Of a stretch of 64,000 bases of DNA, positions 17,275 through 25,658 are shown piece by piece. The DNA is taken from assembly GCA_008125075.1 (NCBI GenBank), contig VLTH01000002.1:2790843-2854842 (forward strand), read 5' to 3'. The translations under genes and the position numbers were made by a program. The notes under the pieces are model-generated. The model saw only the letters and a program-made list of their open reading frames with translations. It was not told the DNA's origin and ran no database searches. Origin of the DNA: Acetivibrio alkalicellulosi. GTDB taxonomy: Bacteria; Bacillota; Clostridia; Acetivibrionales; Acetivibrionaceae. Within the stretch, counting starts at the first letter, position 1; each line of letters opens with the position of its first letter.

Positions 17275-18147
17275 TCAATAGCCCCTTTCCTGTACATTTA
17301 TATCTTTTTTACATAAAACTATTAGCGAAACTATGCTCATTAGAAGTATTGCCCCTACAAGAAATAAAACTGCATAAGTTGGTGAAGGAAAACTCCCAGT
17401 ATAGTTCCAATCCAAATATGAAATGCTGCTCCAACTCAGAGGTGAAAAATAATATATCCCAACACCAAAAAGTAATGAACCTAAGTAAACTGAAAAATAT
17501 GAGATAAAAACTAACATGCTCGCAGCTACCAAACCGCTCATTTTTCTTATAACACCATTAAAACAAAATATAAGTACCCCAACAAATACCGATACTAACC
17601 AAAATAGCCCTAGACTAATAAATAAAGCTTTTAATGGAGAAAACATTCTTATGATATTTTCATTAACAAATACCATAACACGATAATCAAATGCAGCTTC
17701 TGGATTTATTGAAAGGGTTTTTAAAATTGTTCCCCACTCAAGAGAAAAGTTTAAATTTGGTATTAGTGCAATAAGAGACACAACAAAAAAGAGCATTGTA
17801 AATATTAAGCCTGATAAAATAATATACATAAGCTGTCCCAACACCCAGTTTAATCTTCCCGATCGGATAACAACAAAAGGCATATATTTATCTATAAAAG
17901 GAGCATCACAAAATAACAGAATTACAAAACAGCCATAGGTCATAATTACAGTAGGATTTGAAAGTATGTGCGGAAAAACCCAAGGAGTTATAAAAACACC
18001 AACAGTAGAAACATACTGAGATAGCCCCGATAAAAGCCACAGCAAAAAAGTAATGATTAAAGCTGCAAGAGTATAAATTCTAGCATTAGAAGACCACTTA
18101 CGAAAATTTATCCCCATACAAAACAGTATAACTTTAAGATTAATCAA
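17275..18147 (-). CDS. ABC transporter permease (second of pair)
   Basis: About 290 residues with six likely membrane helices (for example ITFLLWLLSGL, YGCFVILLFC, VSVFVGVLIFCF, VLFLVGAILLM) and a large loop between helices 3 and 4. The TTG at 18147 overlaps the stop of the preceding permease (TTGA) and has AGGAGG 8 nt upstream inside that gene, so it is preferred over a start 18 codons earlier. It ends 1 bp before the ATPase start. The overlap arrangement implies a stoichiometric complex with the other permease and the ATPase. The substrate is unknown. Confidence 0.83.
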   Translation of the reverse strand: MINLKVILFCMGINFRKWSSNARIYTLAALIITFLLWLLSGLSQYVSTVGVFITPWVFPHILSNPTVIMTYGCFVILLFCDAPFIDKYMPFVVIRSGRLNWVLGQLMYIILSGLIFTMLFFVVSLIALIPNLNFSLEWGTILKTLSINPEAAFDYRVMVFVNENIIRMFSPLKALFISLGLFWLVSVFVGVLIFCFNGVIRKMSGLVAASMLVFISYFSVYLGSLLFGVGIYYFSPLSWSSISYLDWNYTGSFPSPTYAVLFLVGAILLMSIVSLIVLCKKDINVQERGY

Positions 18148-18911
18148 GCCCAAGCCCTCCTTCTTATTTGCCTGAATGCCCCAAAACCCATTATCAAACA
18201 TAAAACTGCAACCGTCACCATCTTTACTATTAATGATGTGGCAGGGGTACCTGCATTATATACACCCTGAACAATTGTAGTTATTGTCAAGTACTGAGGA
18301 ATATCTACTATAGTTGTAATCAACTGAGCCACAAAACTCAATACTAGAGGTGCTGCAACTGCTACAAATTTGTTTGGAATAAATGTTGAAACCCATAATG
18401 CTGTCACAGCAAACAGTGCTCCAGTAAATGAATAGTGAGCAATAAAGTAAAATAGATATTTTACAGGCGCCCCTTCTAGCAATAAAGCTTCATAAGCATT
18501 ACCAGTTGTGCTATGAGTAAATAGTGGAACATTTATAAGCATAATAAGTATAAATAGTAACAATCCAATAGCTACCGTCAAAAAACCAGCCAAAGCAGTG
18601 GATAGAGTTTTACACAATGAGTAATTTCTTATACCAGTGCGCACTATCCAAAAACTAGTAGCTTGTTCTTCCCATTCTGTAGCATATACAGTACCATAGG
18701 GAAATATAGGTAAAATACACACTATTAAAATCAAACTACCACTTCCACCTATACCCACTCCTAAAAGATTGAGCAAATCAGAAGGATTTGATAAAAATTT
18801 AAAAGTAGTTAAAAACATTACAAGTGCCACTCCAAATACACTAAGAAAAAAACGTAATGAAAATATAGATCGATATAAATCAACAGACAAAAGAGAAGAT
18901 AAGAGTTTCAT
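18144..18911 (-). CDS. ABC transporter permease (first of pair)
   Basis: About 255 residues, six predicted membrane helices (such as FFLSVFGVALVMFL, LILIVCILPIFPYG, LLLFILIMLINVPLF, VAAPLVLSFVAQ, VTVAVLCLIMGFGA). The motif EWEEQATSFWIVRTG between helices 2 and 3 is the cytoplasmic coupling-helix position seen in ABC-2 type permeases. The ATG at 18911 has GAGG 8 nt upstream; a GTG at 18920 overlapping the lipoprotein stop is an alternative. It probably forms a heterodimer with the next gene product. Confidence 0.85.
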   Translation of the reverse strand: MKLLSSLLSVDLYRSIFSLRFFLSVFGVALVMFLTTFKFLSNPSDLLNLLGVGIGGSGSLILIVCILPIFPYGTVYATEWEEQATSFWIVRTGIRNYSLCKTLSTALAGFLTVAIGLLLFILIMLINVPLFTHSTTGNAYEALLLEGAPVKYLFYFIAHYSFTGALFAVTALWVSTFIPNKFVAVAAPLVLSFVAQLITTIVDIPQYLTITTIVQGVYNAGTPATSLIVKMVTVAVLCLIMGFGAFRQIRRRAWA

Positions 18912-18916
18912 ATAAA

Positions 18917-20065
18917 TCACCTCGCATTCAATATTCTTTCACCTGTAATGGCATTTATTACATAATAACTATATGAATTATATAAAACATTAAATTCATC
19001 ATCTTCATTTTGCTCTGCAACGCAAATTACCCATGCAGGAGTTAAATTGTAATTATTATTTGATACAGTTCCAACATAATTTAGTTCCATTGATAGAATT
19101 CTTGTTGGGTTTTTTAAAATTACATTAGAGTATTGATCAATTACAGTATTTAAAGCATTAGCTCCACCTATTAGTTTTTTATTTTCTCCCCCTTCAATAG
19201 TTTCATAAATCCCTCTAGCGAAAATACTTATTAATCCGTCCTTTGAGTAAAAAAGTACAGTTTCAGTCTCAGTTACTTCACCAGCCCCTCTTGTTCCCTG
19301 CTGCCAATTAATACTTACAAGTGGAATATTATCTATTGTCTGACGAAGAACAAACATATAGCACTCAGCTTCTTTTGAAAAGGAATAATCATTTGTTTGT
19401 ATATCGAGAGCTTTAAGATAGAGTTCATAATTTTTAACCATGATATCTAATTCCAAGGAATATGCTTCTGACACTTCAAACTCTGGAAAATCAATTGAAT
19501 TTAATATTTTCTTTACTTCACTAAGAGCGTCTTTATAGGTCATGAAAGATAAGTCTTTAAATGAAGTATAGTTACTTTTTAATTGATAGCTATTTATTTG
19601 ATCTGACATGTGGGGAGGTCCAGAAGCAAATGCTATAACATGGGACAATTTATGTAAATAATCTACTACAAATGAATAAGTAAATCCCCCCTCAACACCA
19701 GAATTAGTACCAAAGCTTTTTCCACCATCATAAACAGTTAAGTATTCTTTTACATTATCACTTAAGGCTTCAAACCATGGTCCTTGTGCATATATTTTGG
19801 TAGATACTATTTCCCCTCGAATGAGTTCTTCAATTAACTTATCTTTGTCAAACTCAATAAATTTACCTTTATATGTTTTAGCAGTCTCTACAGATTTTAT
19901 TTTTGTCGGATCAAAATCAATAGTAAAATTATCAGGAAGTTCTACAGTTTCTAGATAAGTTAACAAATCTAAATGATTTTCTAAATGATCTCTTTTCTGA
20001 CTGGTACATCCTAAAAGAGAAACAAATAATATTAGGCAAATTAGAAATGTCAGTTTTTTTTTCAC
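18917..20065 (-). CDS. Lipoprotein of the ABC exporter operon, unknown function
   Basis: 382 residues with a lipoprotein signal (FLICLILFVSLLGC, lipobox LLGC), so it should be anchored outside the membrane. The rest is a soluble alpha/beta protein. Its C-terminal part (LTPAWVICVAEQ ... YYVINAITGERI) resembles the strand pattern ending many YycH/YycI- or PepSY-like periplasmic domains, a fold-level guess only. The GTG start has AGGGGGA upstream. It precedes the permeases with a 5-bp gap or a GTGA overlap, indicating one operon. It may capture, process or protect against the exported substrate, which could be the small secreted protein encoded just upstream. Confidence 0.82.
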   Translation of the reverse strand: MKKKLTFLICLILFVSLLGCTSQKRDHLENHLDLLTYLETVELPDNFTIDFDPTKIKSVETAKTYKGKFIEFDKDKLIEELIRGEIVSTKIYAQGPWFEALSDNVKEYLTVYDGGKSFGTNSGVEGGFTYSFVVDYLHKLSHVIAFASGPPHMSDQINSYQLKSNYTSFKDLSFMTYKDALSEVKKILNSIDFPEFEVSEAYSLELDIMVKNYELYLKALDIQTNDYSFSKEAECYMFVLRQTIDNIPLVSINWQQGTRGAGEVTETETVLFYSKDGLISIFARGIYETIEGGENKKLIGGANALNTVIDQYSNVILKNPTRILSMELNYVGTVSNNNYNLTPAWVICVAEQNEDDEFNVLYNSYSYYVINAITGERILNAR

Positions 20066-20146
20066 AAAAATCCCCCTATTTCTAGTTATTTATATAAATA
20101 TATATCAGTGTTATTTATTTGTCAATACGCAAAACTTTTCTAAACA

Positions 20147-20188
20147 TGTTAAAAACGCAGGTGGCGAGTACACCTTCGTTTTTTAACA
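20147..20188 (-). terminator. Hairpin between the small secreted protein gene and the lipoprotein gene
   Basis: Stem TGTTAAAAACG-C-AGGTG / CACCT-T-CGTTTTTTAACA with a 7-nt loop. On the minus strand it follows the small secreted protein gene by 16 bp and precedes the lipoprotein gene. It may be a partial terminator giving high expression of the small protein and low read-through into the exporter genes, an arrangement familiar from bacteriocin operons. Confidence 0.75.
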
Positions 20189-20204
20189 CTATTATAATAA
20201 GATG

Positions 20205-20606
20205 TTACGGAGACCATGTTCCTCTTGTTGTATAAGCATCAAAGTTCCAGTTAGCAGGATACGCAGATAAGCAATACCTGTTTCCTATTCCTTCATAACC
20301 ACTAAAGTATGTAAACCATCGTTTGCCTGGTGTAGATATATTTTCAATTACCTCTGTTGCCTGTATTCTAGACCCTGGTTCAGGAGACAAAAAATAATTA
20401 GTTGGAACTTGCGAAAGTGCAGGATTCACAAATGCATTATTCAAATAATCTACTCTTTGTCTCGAGGTTGACTGCATACTCCCAGGAAATGGAGGTCTAA
20501 TCACTAACCTAAATTCATGGTTATTAGCAAATGAAGTAATAGATACCATGAAAAATACACATAATACAAGCACAAAAGCAACAACTCGTTTTTTATAATT
20601 TAACAT
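20205..20606 (-). CDS. Small secreted protein, candidate exporter substrate
   Basis: 133 residues with a clear Sec signal peptide (KKRVVAFVLVLCVFFMVSITSFANN, described by parts: basic KKR, hydrophobic VVAFVLVLCVFF, cleavage after SFA). The mature part of about 105 residues is aromatic- and Pro-rich, with the conserved-looking end KRWFTYFSGYEGIGNRYC then RGTWSP. This is reminiscent of small secreted DUF2712-type proteins, but I cannot confirm it. It has a single mature Cys. GGAGGAG lies 7 nt before the ATG, an excellent RBS. It is followed by a hairpin and then the lipoprotein/ABC genes on the same strand. A secreted peptide or bacteriocin-like role is inference from layout. Confidence 0.8.
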   Translation of the reverse strand: MLNYKKRVVAFVLVLCVFFMVSITSFANNHEFRLVIRPPFPGSMQSTSRQRVDYLNNAFVNPALSQVPTNYFLSPEPGSRIQATEVIENISTPGKRWFTYFSGYEGIGNRYCLSAYPANWNFDAYTTRGTWSP

Positions 20607-21210
20607 ACTATAACTCCTCCTTTGTATTGTATATTATATATTACTCACTTTTGCCTTAACTTTAACTCGCATAGTTAAGACAAAATATACATACATCAAA
20701 TATGAGTATATCCATCTCATGCAAAAACTAATTTATCCTCTTGATAAAAATCATGTTGCAATTTGAAAATACAAGAAACTATTACATATTTACAACTATT
20801 TTTATCTAATGTTATAATCATCTTAATATAGGTATATATGTTTAGAAATATAATTCCATTATATATATATATATATATATAATGTCAATGATTTTTTTAT
20901 AATTTTAAATACTTTTTTCTTTATTATGCATTTAAATACATGAGAATTTAAATTTACCTTATATAAAATATATGTACAAATTTTATACATAAATATAAAT
21001 TCAAATCTTTTAAATTTGATGCAAAAAGAAGAAAAAGAAATATTTATTCTGACAATTGTTAAAACAATAACTATGTCATAGATTATGATTACTAGTTACA
21101 TATAATCTATGCATTTTTGTATTAATACTTAGATTGACCACAAAAGTGTTTTATAATATAATTTATTATAAAATATTATCCTCAATATGTTGAAGAAAGG
21201 ATAGTCACTA
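20607..21210. other. Long AT-rich divergent intergenic region with an (AT)10 tract
   Basis: This 604-bp gap between divergent genes contains no convincing coding frame. It is extremely AT-rich and includes a perfect (AT)10 run at 20861-20880 framed by CATT and AATG. It must hold the promoters of the secreted small protein (minus) and the potassium channel (plus). Several TATAAT-like hexamers occur, but none with an unambiguous partner -35 box. Confidence 0.65.
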
Positions 21211-22026
21211 TTGGAATCTTTAAAAAAGTTTAAGGATAAATTACATGATATTATATTTGAAACTAATACTCCAGCTGGTAAATTATTTGATATTCTGCTT
21301 ATAGTCACCATTTTAGGTAATAGTATTTTAATTATCTTAGAAAGTGTCGACGTTATAAAAAATTCATATGGGATAGTTTTAAATTTGTTTGGTTGGATTT
21401 TTTTAGTTATCTTCTCTATAGAATATATCCTTAGGATTTTTGTTGTAAAAAACAAGTTGGCGTATGTGTTTAGTTTTTTTGGTTTAATAGATTTATTTGC
21501 CGTTTTACCTGTCTACTTTGGAATATTATTCCCACAACTAAGGTTTTTGGTTATAATACGTGTTTTTAGGCTTTTAAGATTATTTAGTATTTTTAAAATG
21601 GGGCGTTATATAGAAGAATCAAGTCACTTAATTCGTGCACTAAAGTCTAGTAAACCTAAGATACTTGTATTTCTTTTTACAATTCTATTTATTATTATTA
21701 TAGTTGGGTCAATGATGTATATTATTGAAGGGCCCGAAAATGGTTTTACAAATATACCTGAATCAATGTATTGGGCAATTGTTACAATTTCAACTGTTGG
21801 ATATGGAGATATTTCACCACAAACTTCAGTTGGGAAGCTACTTTCAAGTTTGCTTATGATTACTGCCTATGGAATTATAGCTGTACCTACAGGAATTATA
21901 TCTCACGAGCTTGCCATTACATCTAAAAATGATGAAATAGCAAAAACCTGTCCTGATTGTCAAACTAGGCCTCATAGCAAAGATGATGTTTACTGTTCAA
22001 AATGTGGTTGTCTACTGGATTCATAA
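21211..22026 (+). CDS. Voltage-gated potassium channel with C-terminal zinc ribbon
   Basis: 271 residues with the six-helix Kv layout. S4 carries regularly spaced arginines (IIRVFRLLRLF), and the pore loop has the selectivity filter TVGYGD (near 195-200). The cytoplasmic tail ends in a zinc ribbon, CPDCQTRP...YCSKCGC, which is unusual compared with classic KvAP-type channels and may aid tetramerisation or sensing. The start is TTG, with AAAGGA about 9 nt upstream; no nearer ATG exists in frame. It stands alone, transcribed away from the small secreted protein gene, and lies 77 bp before an AraC-type gene. It should conduct K+ across the cytoplasmic membrane. Confidence 0.93.
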   Translation: MESLKKFKDKLHDIIFETNTPAGKLFDILLIVTILGNSILIILESVDVIKNSYGIVLNLFGWIFLVIFSIEYILRIFVVKNKLAYVFSFFGLIDLFAVLPVYFGILFPQLRFLVIIRVFRLLRLFSIFKMGRYIEESSHLIRALKSSKPKILVFLFTILFIIIIVGSMMYIIEGPENGFTNIPESMYWAIVTISTVGYGDISPQTSVGKLLSSLLMITAYGIIAVPTGIISHELAITSKNDEIAKTCPDCQTRPHSKDDVYCSKCGCLLDS

Positions 22027-22102
22027 TTTTTATTTAAGCAAAAAACATCAATTTTTTATGAAGTTTCAATGATAAAATATGTCCTTAAAGGGGGGTAATT
22101 CT

Positions 22103-22777
22103 ATGAGTTACTATTGCAGAATTCAAGATGCAATTGATTATATTGACGATAACCTTAACCAGGACATAACTTTAGATGAACTTGCAAAAGTGTCCTGTTT
22201 GTCAAAGTATTATTTTCACAGGATGTTCTCAGCAATGGTAGGAGAATCGGTTATGTCCTATATTAGAAAGAGAAGACTTGGAAGAGTTGTCAAACAGTTA
22301 AATAATACCTCCTTAAGAATAATTGATATTGCATTAGATAATAAGTTTGAATCTCAAGAGGTATTTATACGAGCTTTTGTTAAACATTTTGGCATAACTC
22401 CTGCAAAGTATCGAAAACTACAGTCAAAAATTCAAATATCTGATAAAATTAGTCTTTTAGGCATGAACAATGCTACCGCTAGAAGTGGGGTACAGCCTAA
22501 GATTGTAGTACATGAAGCAAAAAAAGCAGTTGGTATAAAATTTTTCACAACAAATAAAGAAAATTTTGAAAAATCAACAGTTGAAAAATTTCATGTAGAA
22601 GTGTTTAATAAGAGAATAGGTGAAATCCATGGAAAAGTAAATGCCAATATCATTTATGGTATCTGTGAAAATGGCTATGAAGATGAAGCTATTTTCGGTC
22701 CAATAGCTTTTGGTTATCCATCAAAAGGATTTCCAGAAGTGCCTGTAAAAAAAGATATAGTTGCCCACTGGGTATAA
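22103..22777 (+). CDS. AraC-family regulator with a shortened GyrI-like effector domain
   Basis: About 224 residues. The N-terminal 105 residues are a standard AraC/XylS DNA-binding domain with two helix-turn-helix motifs (LDELAKVSCLSKYYFHRMF and IIDIALDNKFESQEVFIRAF). The remainder begins like a GyrI/Rob-type effector-binding domain (VQPKIVVHEAKKAVGIKFF) but stops at KKDIVAHWV, where the family usually continues another 50 or so residues after a Pro-x-x-x-Tyr motif. The coding region is therefore probably 3' truncated. It may still bind DNA. GGGGGG lies 7 nt before the ATG; an earlier ATG at 22079 lacks an RBS. A hairpin follows. Confidence 0.85.
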   Translation: MSYYCRIQDAIDYIDDNLNQDITLDELAKVSCLSKYYFHRMFSAMVGESVMSYIRKRRLGRVVKQLNNTSLRIIDIALDNKFESQEVFIRAFVKHFGITPAKYRKLQSKIQISDKISLLGMNNATARSGVQPKIVVHEAKKAVGIKFFTTNKENFEKSTVEKFHVEVFNKRIGEIHGKVNANIIYGICENGYEDEAIFGPIAFGYPSKGFPEVPVKKDIVAHWV

Positions 22778-22792
22778 AGATGTTTTAATTTC

Positions 22793-22812
22793 AGGTGGGC
22801 TAACCCCCACCT
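22793..22812 (+). terminator. Hairpin after the shortened AraC gene
   Basis: AGGTGGG, a 6-nt loop, CCCACCT: a 7-bp GC-rich stem just after the stop codon. The left flank TTTCAGGTGG resembles the dispersed hairpins at 14404 and 35050. No strong U run follows. Confidence 0.6.
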
Positions 22813-22830
22813 CCTCCACTTATTCAATAA

Positions 22831-22856
22831 AGGGGTGTATTAAATAATATGCACCT
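22831..22856. repeat. Short palindromic repeat of the GGTGCAT family
   Basis: AGGGGTGTATTAAATAATATGCACCT is an imperfect palindrome made of the terminal motif of the 204-bp element (GGTGCAT/ATGCACC). It sits in the convergent gap before fbpC and is a minimal form of the family. Confidence 0.6.
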
Positions 22857-22871
22857 GTAACAAAGAGAAGT

Positions 22872-23927
22872 TTAATGATACTTTATTATAGAGACATACT
22901 GAGATAATATATTAAAGTTTAAGCTATCTCCTACCTTAACTACTTCTTCTGGGGGAATATGAGCTATTAAATGCTGACAAGTTCCATTTCCTAAAGTTAC
23001 CTCTACTACTATATCAAAAAACTCTCCTGAATAAGTTAACTCTTTAATAAGCCCATTCATTTGACCGTTTCTATCTATTTCTAAGCTTCCTGGTCTGATT
23101 GAAATATATACTTTTTCTCCTGCTTTGTAGTTATAGGCACTATAGCTTGGTATTATTCCTAGATCTGTTAATACTGATTTGTTATCTTCATTTATTTTTC
23201 CTTCTAATATGTTGGACTGACCTACAAAACTAGCCACAAACTTATTACTAGGACTTTGGTAAATTTCTTTAGGAGTTCCCTGTTGCTCAATAACACCTTT
23301 ATTCATAACTACTATTTTATCAGAAATAGCTAAAGCATCCCTTTGATCATGAGATACAAAAATAGCTGTTGCCCCAGCTTCAGAAATGATACGCTTAACT
23401 TCAAAGCGCATATGAACTCGCAAATCTGCATCTAAGTTGCTAAAGGGCTCATCTAAAAGAACAACAACAGGCCTTCGGGTCAAAGCACGTGCTAATGCAA
23501 CTCTCTGCTGCTGTCCACCAGATAATTCATGAGGATAACGTTTTTCATAGCCTTTTAGATTAACAAGTCTAATAACTTCCATAACCCTTTCAGCTCTGTC
23601 TTTTCCCTTGTAACCAAATCCCACATTTTTAAATACATTGAGATGGGGAAACAAAGCATAATCTTGAAAAACCATTCCCACTCCTCGTTTTTCAGGAGGT
23701 ATCCATATGTTTTTATCACTCACAGTTTTCCCAGCAAGTTCTATGCTTCCTTCCTCAGCCCTTTCAAACCCGGCTATAAGACGAAGAGTTGTTGATTTAC
23801 CACAGCCACTTGGTCCGAGCAAAGTAACAATTGAACCTTTTTTTACTGTAAGAGAGAGATTCTTAACAGCTGATTCCTCTGATCCAGAATAAGTTTTTGT
23901 AATATTTTTTAATTCTATATCAAACAT
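22872..23927 (-). CDS. fbpC: Ferric iron ABC transporter ATP-binding protein
   Basis: 351 residues. Walker A GPSGCGKST, Q-loop FQDYALFPHL, signature LSGGQQQR, Walker B VVLLDEPFSNLD and H-loop SHDQRDAL are intact. The C-terminal extension (about 240-351) is a TOBE-type domain, as in importers of the CysA/FbpC/PotA class. It is the last gene of an operon with the permease (14-bp gap) and the binding protein, so it powers uptake of ferric iron or a similar anion or chelate. Fe specificity is inferred from the binding protein type. A GGCGGTG lies upstream of the ATG. Confidence 0.92.
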   Translation of the reverse strand: MFDIELKNITKTYSGSEESAVKNLSLTVKKGSIVTLLGPSGCGKSTTLRLIAGFERAEEGSIELAGKTVSDKNIWIPPEKRGVGMVFQDYALFPHLNVFKNVGFGYKGKDRAERVMEVIRLVNLKGYEKRYPHELSGGQQQRVALARALTRRPVVVLLDEPFSNLDADLRVHMRFEVKRIISEAGATAIFVSHDQRDALAISDKIVVMNKGVIEQQGTPKEIYQSPSNKFVASFVGQSNILEGKINEDNKSVLTDLGIIPSYSAYNYKAGEKVYISIRPGSLEIDRNGQMNGLIKELTYSGEFFDIVVEVTLGNGTCQHLIAHIPPEEVVKVGDSLNFNILSQYVSIIKYH

Positions 23928-23941
23928 TTATTTCACCGCCT

Positions 23942-25621
23942 TTAATATTTCTTTAGCATATATCTTAATGGAATAATGGACATTAAAATAATCAGTAATG
24001 CAGATGGTGCTGCCAAATGATAAATTCTTTCATGAGCTTCAAAGTAAACCCGAATTGCCAAAGTATCAAATCCTGGTGATCTTAACATAAGAGTTGCCGG
24101 AAGTTCTTTAATTGAACTTACAAAAGCAAGAGAACCTCCTGCCATAATCCCAGGCAGCATATTAGGCATTATTACCTTAAACATAACCTTCCATGGTGGA
24201 TATCCAAGACTTCTGGCCGCTTCATCAATTCTTGGAGAAATAAGTCTCATTGATGAATCTCCTGCCTGCATAGTCTGGGGAAGAAAACGAACAACAAAAG
24301 CCAGATACAACATATGAAATGTACCATAAATTGAAGGAATATGATTATTGAAAATAAAAATAAATCCTAAAGCAACAATAATTCCAGGAAGGGCATACCC
24401 TGAATAACTTAGTCTTTCAATAGCACTTGAAATAACAGAAGGATAGCGAGACCTAAGGTAAATAATAGGCATAGCAAATAACATACAAATAAAAGCTGCA
24501 ATACCTGAAACCTTCAAACTGTTAAATGCAAAGCCAAAAAATCTTTCATCAAGGGCACCCATTCTGATACCAATATTAGACCAATAAACTAGTACAATAA
24601 TGGGTATCAAAACTGATACTAAAAACACCATGCTTACATAAAAAAATGTAACTAGCTTCCATTTTCCCAACCTCAATGTCAATGGCTTTCTATAAGTGTT
24701 TGTTGTTTGGTAATACTTGTTTTTCTTTTTAGACAGGGATTCTAGCCATAATATAGCTATTGTAAGCAAAACAAGCACTAAACTTAGCACAGCAGCTGAA
24801 GAAATATCCATACCCTGTCTTTGGAAGTATATAGCAGCAGTAAATGTTACATATCTTAACATTGAAATGGCTCCAAAATCAGACAGTACATAAAGAGAAA
24901 CAAGAACAGCTCCCGAACCAATGGCTGGACGAAGCATGGGCAAGTTTACTTTCCAAAAAATTTGCAGAGGAGTGCTTCCCAAAGAACTAGCTGCTTCTTC
25001 AAAATTATGGTTCATCTTTCTAAGAGACGCATTGGCAATTATATATACGTATGGGTATGTAAACATAGTAAGCACAAAAAAAACTCCCCCAAATGAATAG
25101 ATATTTATCGAATACTCTCCAAATAAATCTACAATCAATGGGCTATTGTTCCAAATATCACGAGCCCATCCACTAGGACCAAACACAATAATATATGTTA
25201 CAGCACCTACATAAGGAGGTATAACCAAAGGAAGTGCCAAAACCCACTGCCAAATTTTTCTACCAGGTATGTCTGTTCTAGTAACAATCCATGCTAACGA
25301 GACACCTATTATTACAGCACACACCGTTACAGCTAAATTGAGAGACAAAGTGTTCCAAAGCAATTGAGGAATTCTCTCATCAAGAAGACGTTTCCAACGA
25401 TCTCCACCTGCAAAAAAGGACCTCCATATTACATAAAAAATAGGAATTGACATTAGCAGAGATGTAAAGAAAGTAAATAGAATCAATACTAAACCTGGTG
25501 GATTTCCCTTCCAAATACTCAACCACTTCCTATTAACGTATTGAAGAATGTTTGAGGGCATTTTTTTTCCCTGTTTTATTTTTTTAGTTTTATCAAATTG
25601 ACTTATATGAACCTGCCCCAT
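23942..25621 (-). CDS. fbpB: Ferric iron ABC transporter permease, fused two-domain type
   Basis: 559 residues with about twelve membrane helices forming two BPD_transp_1 units. Each unit carries the EAA loop: EEAASSLGSTPLQIFWKVNLP in the first (Glu-Ala-Ala-x3-Gly) and DEAARSLGYPPWKVMFKVIMP in the second. Internal duplication of this kind is the FbpB/SfuB form. GGAGG sits 8 nt before the ATG. It lies 37 bp after fbpA and 14 bp before fbpC on the same strand. It forms the membrane channel of the importer. Confidence 0.93.
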   Translation of the reverse strand: MGQVHISQFDKTKKIKQGKKMPSNILQYVNRKWLSIWKGNPPGLVLILFTFFTSLLMSIPIFYVIWRSFFAGGDRWKRLLDERIPQLLWNTLSLNLAVTVCAVIIGVSLAWIVTRTDIPGRKIWQWVLALPLVIPPYVGAVTYIIVFGPSGWARDIWNNSPLIVDLFGEYSINIYSFGGVFFVLTMFTYPYVYIIANASLRKMNHNFEEAASSLGSTPLQIFWKVNLPMLRPAIGSGAVLVSLYVLSDFGAISMLRYVTFTAAIYFQRQGMDISSAAVLSLVLVLLTIAILWLESLSKKKNKYYQTTNTYRKPLTLRLGKWKLVTFFYVSMVFLVSVLIPIIVLVYWSNIGIRMGALDERFFGFAFNSLKVSGIAAFICMLFAMPIIYLRSRYPSVISSAIERLSYSGYALPGIIVALGFIFIFNNHIPSIYGTFHMLYLAFVVRFLPQTMQAGDSSMRLISPRIDEAARSLGYPPWKVMFKVIMPNMLPGIMAGGSLAFVSSIKELPATLMLRSPGFDTLAIRVYFEAHERIYHLAAPSALLIILMSIIPLRYMLKKY

Positions 25622-25658
25622 AAATCATTCCTCCTAACCCAATAGACTATAGTTTAAT

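Noticed and set aside
20861-20880. Replication origin or attachment site at the (AT)10 tract
   Set aside because: No DnaA-box cluster, integrase gene or tRNA gene nearby; a simple microsatellite is sufficient.
21129-21455. Open frame of 108 codons on the minus strand over the channel gene start
   Set aside because: It is antisense to the potassium channel, whose S1-S2 residues are clearly conserved; no RBS.
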